From G963701675 sp963701675 (GTDB lineage Bacteria > Planctomycetota > Planctomycetia > Gemmatales > Gemmataceae), in contig OY969623.1 of assembly GCA_963701675.1 (NCBI GenBank), positions 1,488,001 to 1,552,000 of the forward strand: DNA of 64,000 nucleotides. Reading direction: 5' to 3'. Shown in pieces: positions 57,048-64,000 of this stretch (position 1 is the stretch's first letter; each line of letters opens with the position of its first letter). The translations under genes and the position numbers were made by a program. The notes under the pieces were generated by a model, which did no database searches, was not told the DNA's origin, and saw only the letters and a list, made by a program, of their open reading frames with translations.

Positions 57048-57087
57048 TTGACAAAAAGGTATATATTCTTAGAATTCACCGTGGTGA
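57048..57087 (+). promoter_or_regulatory. Promoter and possible operator of the suf operon
   Basis: TTGACA (57048-57053) and TAGAAT (57070-57075) are 16 bases apart, in an AT-rich stretch that differs from the coding DNA. TCACC-GT-GGTGA (57076-57087) lies between the -10 and the ATG at 57092. With so short a leader, a regulator bound there would cover the transcription start. Confidence 0.6.
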
Positions 57088-57091
57088 CCGT

Positions 57092-57607
57092 ATGAAGATC
57101 ACATCACAGGAAGAGTTTGGGCTGCGTTGTTTGCTGCGCTTGGCGTCAGCCGACGATGGCCAGTCGATGACGATACCGGAAATTGCGGCGGCGGAAGGCC
57201 TATCCACGCCGTACGTCGCCAAGATGTTGGCGGTGTTGAAACACGCCGGCCTGGTGGCAAGCGTTCGTGGCCGGGCGGGTGGGTATACTCTGGCCCAGGC
57301 GCCGGTGGCGGTCACGCTGGCAACGGTCATGATTGCCTTGGGTGAGCCGCTTTTCGAGGAAGGTTATTGTCAAAGGCATGCCGGGTCGGAGACGGACGGC
57401 CAATGTGTGCACGATGGTGATTGCACACTGCGAGGACTTTGGCAGACGTTGCAACTGTGGATGCGGCGGACTTTGGATCGCATCACCCTCGCGGACCTGT
57501 TGCAAAACGAAGGACAAGTGACAGAACTCATTCGCTCGCGGCTGGCCGACACGGTTATGGAACCTGCGGCGCCGTTGATCGAGCTGACGACCTTAAATCG
57601 CCATTAA
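57092..57607 (+). CDS. Rrf2-family Fe-S-dependent regulator of the suf operon
   Basis: The 171-residue protein begins MKITSQEEFGLRCLLRLA and has the Rrf2 winged helix (MTIPEIAAAEGLSTPYVAKMLAVLKHAGLVASVRGRAGGYTLA). The three cysteines needed for a [2Fe-2S] cluster are present (YCQRH, GQCVHDGDC). By analogy with IscR/SufR it should repress or activate the operon according to Fe-S supply. It ends 11 bases before sufB. Confidence 0.9.
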   Translation: MKITSQEEFGLRCLLRLASADDGQSMTIPEIAAAEGLSTPYVAKMLAVLKHAGLVASVRGRAGGYTLAQAPVAVTLATVMIALGEPLFEEGYCQRHAGSETDGQCVHDGDCTLRGLWQTLQLWMRRTLDRITLADLLQNEGQVTELIRSRLADTVMEPAAPLIELTTLNRH

Positions 57608-57618
57608 GAGGCTTTGAT

Positions 57619-59067
57619 ATGTCCACCGCAACCAACACGATTGCTGAATTCGCGAATCAGGAATACAAGCACGGCTTCATAACCGACATCGAAGTGGATG
57701 CAGTTGTGCGCGGGCTGAACGAGGACATCATCCACACGATCTCGGCGAAAAAGAGCGAGCCGAAGTTCATGCTCGATTGGCGCCTGAAGGCGTATCGGCA
57801 TTGGCTCACCATGACCGAGCCGAAATGGCCCAACGTGCACTATCCGCCAGTCGATTTTCAGGACATGGTTTATTACTCCGCGCCGAAGGTCAAGACACAG
57901 CTAAACAGTCTCGATGAAGTCGACCCGGAAGTCCGAAAAACGTTTGAGAAGCTCGGCATTTCACTCGACGAGCAAAAACGCCTGAGCGGCGTGGCCGTCG
58001 ACGCCGTGTTTGACAGTGTCTCGGTCGCCACGACTTTCAAAGGCAAGCTCGCCGAGCTGGGAATTATCTTCTGTTCTTTCTCGGAGGCGGTGCGTGAACA
58101 TCCGGCACTTGTCGAGAAGTACCTCGGCTCCGTGGTGCCGTACAACGACAACTTTTACGCGGCCTTGAACTCCGCCGTCTTTAGTGACGGGTCATTCTGT
58201 TACATCCCAAAGGGTGTCCGCTGCCCCATGGAACTCTCCACTTATTTCCGAATCAATGCCAAGGACACCGGGCAGTTCGAGCGGACGCTAATTATTGCAG
58301 AAGAGGGCAGCTACGTCAGTTACCTGGAAGGCTGCACAGCGCCCATCCGTGACGAGAATCAACTGCACGCCGCCGTGGTGGAACTCGTTGCCGTCGGCCC
58401 GCAGGCCCAGATCAAATACTCGACCGTGCAGAACTGGTACCCCGGCGACAAGGAAGGTAAAGGCGGTATCTACAACTTCGTCACCAAGCGCGGCAAATGC
58501 ATCGGCCGAGCGTCGAAGATTTCCTGGACACAGGTCGAGACCGGCTCTGCGATCACGTGGAAGTATCCGAGTTGCATCCTTCAAGGCGACGATTCAGTCG
58601 GTGAGTTTTATTCGGTGGCGCTCACGAACCACCGCCAGCAAGCCGACACCGGCACCAAGATGATCCATATCGGCAAGAACACGAAAAGCACGATCGTGTC
58701 GAAGGGAATATCCGCCGGCTTTGGGCAGAACACGTATCGTGGCTTGGTGAAAATCATGAAGGGCGCGTTGAACGCCCGGAATTATTCGCAGTGCGACTCG
58801 CTGCTCCTGGGCGACAAGTGCGGCGCCCACACATTTCCTTACCTGGAAGTCCGGAATTCTACGGCTCAGGTTGAACACGAGGCGAGCACCTCGAAGATCG
58901 GCGAGGACCAGATCTTTTACTGCAAACAGCGTGGCCTGTCGGCGGAGGACGCCGTGAACCTTATCGTGAACGGGTTTTGCAAACAGGTGTTCCTGAACCT
59001 TCCGATGGAATTCGCGGTGGAGGCGCAGAAACTGCTCGGCGTAAGTTTGGAGGGGAGTGTTGGCTAG
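57619..59067 (+). CDS. sufB: Fe-S cluster assembly scaffold subunit SufB
   Basis: The 482-residue protein is colinear with SufB: LDWRLKAYRHWLTM, YYSAPKVK, ELSTYFRINAKDTGQFERTLIIAEEGS, YLEGCTAP, QNWYPGDKEGKGGIYNFVTKRG and EHEASTSKIGEDQIFYCKQRGLS. With SufC and SufD it forms the scaffold on which clusters are built. No intein is present. The ATG at 57619 follows AAGAGG; a frame continuing upstream to 57421 overlaps the regulator gene and is not used. Confidence 0.95.
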   Translation: MSTATNTIAEFANQEYKHGFITDIEVDAVVRGLNEDIIHTISAKKSEPKFMLDWRLKAYRHWLTMTEPKWPNVHYPPVDFQDMVYYSAPKVKTQLNSLDEVDPEVRKTFEKLGISLDEQKRLSGVAVDAVFDSVSVATTFKGKLAELGIIFCSFSEAVREHPALVEKYLGSVVPYNDNFYAALNSAVFSDGSFCYIPKGVRCPMELSTYFRINAKDTGQFERTLIIAEEGSYVSYLEGCTAPIRDENQLHAAVVELVAVGPQAQIKYSTVQNWYPGDKEGKGGIYNFVTKRGKCIGRASKISWTQVETGSAITWKYPSCILQGDDSVGEFYSVALTNHRQQADTGTKMIHIGKNTKSTIVSKGISAGFGQNTYRGLVKIMKGALNARNYSQCDSLLLGDKCGAHTFPYLEVRNSTAQVEHEASTSKIGEDQIFYCKQRGLSAEDAVNLIVNGFCKQVFLNLPMEFAVEAQKLLGVSLEGSVG

Positions 59068-59110
59068 CTTTGAAACTGCGAGAACCCGTCAATGCCGGAG
59101 AAGAGCAATC

Positions 59111-59332
59111 ATGACAAGCCAATACAGCATGTTGATCCAATGGTCCGACGAAGACGAGTTGTATGTTGTGACGCTTCCGGAGTTCGGAGGATGCAAAACT
59201 CACGGCGACTCGTATGAGGTCGCAGCGAAACAAGGGGCGGATGCGCTTGAATCACTAATCGACGACTACCGGGCGCACGGCAAACCGTTGCCGCCGCCTT
59301 CGAAGTTTTGTTCAACCGTCGCGGTCGGCTAA
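59111..59332 (+). CDS. HicB-like antitoxin domain protein inside the suf operon
   Basis: This 73-residue protein has the HicB partial RNase-H-like fold: YSMLIQWSDEDELYVVTLPEFGGCKTHGDSYEVAAKQGADALES, then a Pro-rich end. No HicA toxin gene adjoins. It lies 43 bases after sufB and 17 before sufC, on the same strand, so it is likely co-transcribed with them. Orphan HicB proteins can be solitary regulators, but its function here is unknown. ATG at 59111; a longer frame from 59057 lacks family support. Confidence 0.75.
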   Translation: MTSQYSMLIQWSDEDELYVVTLPEFGGCKTHGDSYEVAAKQGADALESLIDDYRAHGKPLPPPSKFCSTVAVG

Positions 59333-59349
59333 CAAGGGTGAACGAATCC

Positions 59350-60117
59350 ATGCTTGAAATCAAAAATCTTCACGCCGGAGTCGCCGGCAATGAAATCCTT
59401 CGCGGCATTAACCTCAAGGTGAAGGCCGGCGAAGTTCACGCCATCATGGGGCCGAACGGCTCAGGCAAGAGCACCCTGGCCGGTATTCTCGCCGGCAAAG
59501 ATGCCTTCGAAGTCACCCAGGGAGAGGTGACCTACGACGGGAAAGATCTCCTTGAGATGGACCCGGAGGAGCGCGCGCGGGAAGGTGTGTTTCTCGCGTT
59601 CCAATATCCCGTCGAGATCCCCGGCGTCAGCAACACGTACTTTCTTAAGACGGCGCTGAACGCCATTCGCAAGCATCGCGGGCAAGAAGAGCTGGATGCG
59701 ATGGACTTTCTGAAGCTGGTCAAAGAGAAGGTGAAAGTCCTGCACATCGACGAGGAATTATTGAAGCGGCCGGTGAACGAAGGCTTCTCCGGCGGCGAGA
59801 AGAAGCGCAATGAGATTTTTCAGATGGCTGTGCTCGATCCGAGGCTCGCGATACTGGACGAAACCGATTCCGGTCTGGATATCGACGCCTTGCGGGTCGT
59901 GGCCGACGGTGTCAATGCGCTGCGCGGTCCCCAACGGGCCATTGTGGTCATCACGCACTACCAACGCCTCTTGAACTACATCGTGCCGGATAAGGTGCAT
60001 GTCCTCTTTGACGGCCGCATTGTGAAGTCGGGTGGGAAAGAATTAGCCGTGGAGTTGGAGGAAAAGGGTTACGGCTGGATCGAGAACGCAGCCCAGCGAC
60101 AGCCGCAAGCCGTTTGA
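59350..60117 (+). CDS. sufC: SufC ATPase
   Basis: The 255-residue ABC-type ATPase has Walker A GPNGSGKST (residues 34-42), the signature FSGGEKKRNEI and Walker B LAILDETDSGLDID. It powers the SufBCD scaffold. The ATG at 59350 follows AAGGGTGAACG and gives the standard MLEIKNLHAGV start. It ends six bases before sufD. Confidence 0.95.
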   Translation: MLEIKNLHAGVAGNEILRGINLKVKAGEVHAIMGPNGSGKSTLAGILAGKDAFEVTQGEVTYDGKDLLEMDPEERAREGVFLAFQYPVEIPGVSNTYFLKTALNAIRKHRGQEELDAMDFLKLVKEKVKVLHIDEELLKRPVNEGFSGGEKKRNEIFQMAVLDPRLAILDETDSGLDIDALRVVADGVNALRGPQRAIVVITHYQRLLNYIVPDKVHVLFDGRIVKSGGKELAVELEEKGYGWIENAAQRQPQAV

Positions 60118-60123
60118 TGCAAT

Positions 60124-61441
60124 ATGCTCGAACTACTTGAAGACAAAGAGATTTACCTGGAACATTTCGCCGCGGCCGAGAAGCGGACACGAGCTGGCAC
60201 GTCCGGCGTGGCTAAACGAGCTCCGCCATGCGGCGATGGATCGCTTCGCCGAGATCGGCTTTCCTACCGTGCGTGATGAAGAGTGGCGGTTCACGAACAT
60301 CGCGCCGCTTTTGCAGGTGCCTTTTAGGCCTGCGGCCACGTTTGACCTAGCCGCGGCGGACTTGGATCGCTTGACGTTCGACATCGGCCCGGCAACGCGG
60401 CTCGTCTTCATCAATGGGCGATACGCCGCTCATCTGTCCAAGATCAGTTCAAACGGCGCGACGGTGACCAGTTTAGCCGACGCGCTGAAGGCGAACGCCG
60501 AATCGCTGCGGACGCACCTTGGCCGTCATGCCGCCACCGATCATGCGTTCGTTGCGCTGAACACGGCCTTTCTGGAAGACGGCGCGGTCGTAATGATCGG
60601 TCGCGGACAGGTGGTCGCCGAGCTCATCCATCTGATCTTCGTCTCCACGGCCGCCGATGAGCCGACCGTGTCACATCCGCGTACGCTGGTCATTGCGGAT
60701 GTCAATAGCCAGGCCACGATCGTCGAGACTTACGTTGGGCCGCGTGGTCAGGTTTACTTCACCAACGCGGTCACGGAGATTGTCGCGGCGGAAGGCGCCG
60801 TTATCGATCACTACAAGGTTCAAACTGACAGCACCGCCGCGTTTCATTTCGCTTCGATGCACGCGCGGCTGGGCCGCAGTGCGAACGTCGCGTCGCAGAA
60901 CATCGTCCTCGGCGGCGGCATGGTCCGCAATGATGTCAGTGCCTACCTCGACGGCGAGGGCGGCGAGTGCACGCTGAACGGGCTCTATTTGGGAAGAGGA
61001 CGGCAATTGATCGACAATCACACCCGCATCGATCACGCCAAGCCGCACTGCGCCAGTCATGAACTCTACAAGGGGATTCTCGACGACCAGGCGCGTGGCG
61101 TTTTCAATGGCAAAATCTACGTGCACCCCGACGCGCAGAAGACCGACGCGAAACAAACGAACAAGACATTGCTGCTTTCGGACGACGCCGTGATAAACAG
61201 CAAGCCGCAGTTGGAGATTTTCGCCGACGACGTCAAATGCACGCACGGCGCGACGATCGGCCAGCTGGCGGGCGAAGCGATTTTCTACCTTCGCAGTCGC
61301 GGCATCGGCTACCACGAGGCCCGAAGTCTGCTCACTTTCGCGTTCGCCAACGACATTGTCAACAAGGTGAAGATCGAGCCGCTTCGCGACCGGCTAGAAC
61401 ACGAGCTTGTTGGTGGCCGACAGCCACGGGAGGCGACATGA
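60124..61441 (+). CDS. sufD: Fe-S cluster assembly subunit SufD (frameshifted near its N-terminus)
   Basis: From the ATG at 60124 the first frame reads MLELLEDKEIYLEHFAAAEK, then loses sense. A second frame continues from about 60190 with HELARPAWLNELRHAAMDRF and VRDEEWRFTN through the whole SufD beta-helix to 61441, including LGRGRQLIDNHTRIDHA and HGATIGQLAGEAIFYLRSRG. The break at AAGCGGACAC (60181-60190) fits loss of one GC (AAGCGCGGACAC), joining to EKRGHELARP. The joined length is about 439. A TTG at 60137 in the second frame is not a credible start. Confidence 0.9.
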
Positions 61442-62709
61442 CAGCCATTCCACAACTGGCCCCGCGGCCTTCTCGAAAAGCGGCGACCGTCGTCCTAGAC
61501 GTCGAACGTATTCGCGACAGCTTCCCGATTCTCAAGCAGAAGATTCGCGGCAAGCCTTTGGTCTACCTCGACAACGCGGCTACCACGCAAAAACCACAAG
61601 CCGTTCTCGATGCCATCGACCGCTACTACACGAGCGCGAACGCCAATGTGCACCGGGGCGTGCACCTTCTGAGTGAACGCGCCACCGCCGACTACGAAGG
61701 CGCGCGCGTCACGGTGAAACACTTCATCAAAGCCGCCGATGCCTCCGAAATCATCTTTGTTCGCGGCGCCACGGACGGGATCAACCTCGTCGCACAGAGT
61801 TACGGCCGGCCTCGCCTTCGCCCGGGTGATGAAATCCTCATCTCCGCCATGGAGCACCATTCCAATATCGTGCCTTGGCAGATCCTTTGCGAACAAACCG
61901 GCGCTGTGCTCCGCGTCGTTCCGATCAACGACGACGGCGAGTTGCTCATGGAGGAGTACGAGAAACTACTCGGTCCCAAGACGAAACTCGTGGCCATGGT
62001 GCACGTATCCAATGCCCTGGGCACCGTGAACCCGGTGCGCCGAATAATCGAACTGGCTCATTTGCAAGACGTTCCCGTACTGCTCGACGGGGCACAGGCT
62101 GTGCCTCATCTTCCGGTCGATGTTCAAGAACTCGATTGCGACTTCTACGTTTTTTCCGGACACAAGGTGTTTGCACCGACCGGCATCGGCGTTCTGTACG
62201 CCAAAACGACATTTCTCGAAGGAATGCCTCCGTATCAGGGCGGCGGAGACATGATCAAGTCGGTCAGCTTTGAGAAAACCGTTTACAACGACCTGCCGTA
62301 CAAGTTTGAGGCGGGCACACCGAACATCGAAGGCGCGATCGGTCTCGGCGCCGCCATCGACTATGTAACCGGACTTGGCCCCGAGAATATTGCCGTTTAC
62401 GAGCATGACTTACTCGAATACGGCACGGATGCACTTCTTGAGATTCCGGGGCTCCGTTTGATTGGAACGGCGCACGAGAAGACGAGCGTCTTATCGTTTA
62501 CTCTGGAAGGCGTGCACCCGCATGATGTCGGCACCATACTGGACCAGGAAGGCATCGCCATCCGCACCGGTCATCACTGCGCTCAACCGGTTATGGATCG
62601 CTTCGGCGTCCCGGCCACCGCACGAGCCTCGCTGGCGTTTTACAACACCCGTCAGGAAATCGATGCGTTGGCGACCGCATTGCGTCAGGTACGGGAGGTG
62701 TTCCACTAA
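61438..62709 (+). CDS. sufS: Cysteine desulfurase SufS
   Basis: This type II cysteine desulfurase of 423 residues provides sulfur from cysteine. Seen: the PLP Lys243 (SGHKVFAPTG), AMEHHSNIVPW, and the active-site Cys381 (RTGHHCAQP). The ATG at 61438 overlaps the sufD stop (ATGA), preceded by GGGAGG; a longer frame from 61237 merely overlaps sufD. It passes sulfur to SufU in this type of operon. Confidence 0.95.
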   Translation: MTAIPQLAPRPSRKAATVVLDVERIRDSFPILKQKIRGKPLVYLDNAATTQKPQAVLDAIDRYYTSANANVHRGVHLLSERATADYEGARVTVKHFIKAADASEIIFVRGATDGINLVAQSYGRPRLRPGDEILISAMEHHSNIVPWQILCEQTGAVLRVVPINDDGELLMEEYEKLLGPKTKLVAMVHVSNALGTVNPVRRIIELAHLQDVPVLLDGAQAVPHLPVDVQELDCDFYVFSGHKVFAPTGIGVLYAKTTFLEGMPPYQGGGDMIKSVSFEKTVYNDLPYKFEAGTPNIEGAIGLGAAIDYVTGLGPENIAVYEHDLLEYGTDALLEIPGLRLIGTAHEKTSVLSFTLEGVHPHDVGTILDQEGIAIRTGHHCAQPVMDRFGVPATARASLAFYNTRQEIDALATALRQVREVFH

Positions 62710-63157
62710 TGTCGGAGCTCCGCGAACTGTACCAGGCTACGGTGCTCGATCATTACAAGCGCCGCGCAACTTCCGCAAGCTTGAAGGTGCAGCGCAAACG
62801 GCCGTCGGCCATAATCCGCTGTGCGGTGATCGGGTGACCGTTTTCCTCAAAGTTGAAGACGGGAACGTAACGGACATCGCCTTTCAAGGGAGCGGTTGTG
62901 CGATCTCCACGGCGTCCGCCTCGTTGATGACCGAGAGTCTCAAAGGGAAATCCGTGGCGGAGGTCGAGGCCTTGTTCGAGAAGTTTCACGACCTCGTTAC
63001 GGGTGATTCCGCATCCGGCAATGGTCCGAACCTGGGCAAACTAGAGGTCTTTGGCGGCGTTCGCGAGTTTCCCGTACGGGTCAAATGTGCAACCCTCCCG
63101 TGGCACACTTTGAAGGCGGCGTTGGCGGGAGACGCACCACCAGTCACCACGGAGTAA
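62709..63157 (+). CDS. sufU: Sulfur carrier/zinc-bound SufU (frameshifted near its N-terminus)
   Basis: From the ATG at 62709, which overlaps the sufS stop (TAATG), the first frame gives MSELRELYQATVLDHYK. The next frame carries RNFRKLEGAAQTAVGHNPLCGD, GSGCAISTAS and VRVKCATLPWH, the SufU zinc ligands (Cys, Asp, Cys, Cys). The break AAGCGCCGCGC (62757-62767) fits loss of one C (KRPRNF). Joined length is about 150, normal for SufU. It accepts persulfide from SufS. Confidence 0.9.
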
Positions 63158-63165
63158 CGCCTTCC

Positions 63166-63561
63166 ATGGAATCGAATCCCAAAGCAGTGGCACTCGGCAC
63201 GGAACGCGTGAAACCCGATTCGCAGACACCCGAAACGGAGGCATCAGCCCCCGTGGAAAAGAGCCTTACCGAAAAGGTCATCGACGTACTCAAGACGTGT
63301 TACGACCCCGAGGTGCCGGTCAACATCTACGAGCTGGGTCTCATCTATGACATCAACGCGTCGCCCGAGGGCGATGTGCACATTAAAATGACGCTTACGT
63401 CGCCGGCGTGTCCTGTGGCGGGCTCGTTACCCGGCGAGGTCGAATCCAAGGTGCGTCGGCTGCGAGATGCCAAAACGGTGAAGGTGGAGTTGGTATGGGA
63501 GCCACCGTGGGACAAGGACAAAATGTCCGAGGCCGCCCAGCTCCAACTAGGCCTTTTTTAG
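63166..63561 (+). CDS. sufT: SufT (MIP18/DUF59 family) Fe-S maturation protein
   Basis: The 131-residue protein has the DUF59 core: VIDVLKTCYDPEVPVNIYELGLIYDI, then MTLTSPACPVAGSLPGEV and VELVWEPPWDKDKMSE. SufT helps Fe-S protein maturation under high demand. The ATG at 63166 starts nine bases after the sufU stop; the first 40 residues are variable and acidic. Confidence 0.85.
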   Translation: MESNPKAVALGTERVKPDSQTPETEASAPVEKSLTEKVIDVLKTCYDPEVPVNIYELGLIYDINASPEGDVHIKMTLTSPACPVAGSLPGEVESKVRRLRDAKTVKVELVWEPPWDKDKMSEAAQLQLGLF

Positions 63562-63639
63562 GCTTGCAGCGCCGCGTGAAATGGACCATATAATGGAATG
63601 GGCGAGATTGTAGCCCCTAACCTGAAAGTGAGGCATGAA

Positions 63640-63984
63640 ATGGCAATTTCCATTACCGAACGAGCGGCTTCCGAAGTCAAGCGCATCATCTCCGACCAGA
63701 AGCCCAACGGCGACGTGCCGGACAAGATCTACCTGCGCCTGCGCGTGGTCGGAGGCGGCTGCAGCGGGTTCCAACATAAGCTCGACCTCGATCCGCAGAT
63801 CAACGACAAACTCGACGAGACGTTTGACATGCACGGCGTTCCGGTCGTGGTGGACAAACGGAGCTTGATGTATCTCGGCGACGCGACGGTCGACTTCCAC
63901 GACGATCTCAATCGCCGTGGGTTCAGCATCACCAACCCGACCGCAAAGAGCACCTGCGGCTGCGGCAGTTCGTTTTCGATGTAG
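63640..63984 (+). CDS. A-type Fe-S carrier (SufA/ErpA-like)
   Basis: The 114-residue HesB/IscA protein carries the three conserved Cys: GGGCSGF and the C-terminal CGCGSSF. It delivers or repairs clusters. The ATG at 63640 (MAISITERAASEV) gives the standard family start; an in-frame ATG at 63598 would add 14 residues. A gap of 78 bases separates it from sufT, so it may also have its own promoter. The gene ends 16 bases before the window edge. Confidence 0.85.
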   Translation: MAISITERAASEVKRIISDQKPNGDVPDKIYLRLRVVGGGCSGFQHKLDLDPQINDKLDETFDMHGVPVVVDKRSLMYLGDATVDFHDDLNRRGFSITNPTAKSTCGCGSSFSM

Positions 63985-64000
63985 CCACCGTTTCGCTTGC

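Noticed and set aside
57619..59067. Intein in sufB
   Set aside because: SufB is a frequent intein host, but the protein is of normal length and all conserved blocks are contiguous.
1..64000. tRNA or rRNA genes and CRISPR arrays
   Set aside because: I looked for T-loop-like motifs, rRNA-like stretches and regularly spaced repeats on both strands and saw none. A tRNA search program would be needed to exclude a single tRNA.

Overview
The window looks like part of a planctomycete chromosome, most likely from the Gemmatales or a related lineage. This rests on content, not on a database search: four secreted giants or enzymes carry the planctomycete N-terminal LExLExRxLL-type motif, and there are HEAT-repeat/beta-propeller proteins, a TPR-bearing Ser/Thr kinase, several ECF sigma factors, a BlaI/M56 pair with an unusual C-terminus, FG-GAP repeat proteins and DapL-type aminotransferase. 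Gene density is high. There is no rRNA, tRNA, CRISPR array, phage or intact insertion sequence that I can recognise.

Layout. 1-6.7 kb: a permuted papain-like amidase, a DUF6159 membrane protein and two tandem HEAT-repeat/propeller paralogues. 6.7-13.6 kb: an ECF sigma factor preceded by a truncated copy of a gene found intact at 13.3 kb, an RTX-calpain fusion, a TPR Ser/Thr kinase, an outer-membrane protein and a membrane-anchored L7/L12-like protein. 13.6-21.1 kb: a second sigma factor, dapL, small hypothetical genes, a phosphodiesterase, an epimerase, a methyltransferase and a DUF433/DUF5615 toxin-antitoxin pair. 21.2-31.4 kb: a beta-helix/FG-GAP surface protein, fabH, a Tat-exported phosphoesterase, a TetR regulator with its operator, an S41 peptidase with a DUF2092 protein, a glycine-zipper lipoprotein, an RNase Z-like hydrolase and a second PIN toxin-antitoxin pair. 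31.5-45.1 kb: a beta-lactamase/VanX fusion, a solute-binding lipoprotein, csrA, a tyrosine phosphatase with an LptF-like permease, a double amidohydrolase, an epoxide-hydrolase-like protein, an S1/P1 nuclease, a PQQ-type propeller and an ECF sigma/anti-sigma pair. 45.5-56.8 kb: an animal-type haem peroxidase, a phytoene-desaturase-like oxidoreductase, a delta-60/FG-GAP protein, the BlaI/M56 unit and a site-2 protease.

57.1-64.0 kb: a complete suf operon for Fe-S cluster assembly in the order rrf2-sufB-(hicB-like)-sufC-sufD-sufS-sufU-sufT-sufA. It has a sigma70-like promoter and a small inverted repeat in front of the Rrf2 regulator, which suggests autoregulation by cluster status.

The most unusual signal in the raw sequence is a set of twelve genes whose protein-family continuation lies in another frame. 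They include housekeeping genes (sufD, sufU, dapL). In at least seven of the twelve the break is explained by loss of exactly one GC unit from a GCGC or GCGCGC string, and the others also lie at or beside such strings. I read these as probable consensus errors rather than twelve dead genes, and have annotated each as one gene with the break located. Among biological novelties, the BlaR1-like M56 protease that continues, after repair of one break, into two polysaccharide-export-type domains and a HEAT array is the best candidate for an undescribed sensor.
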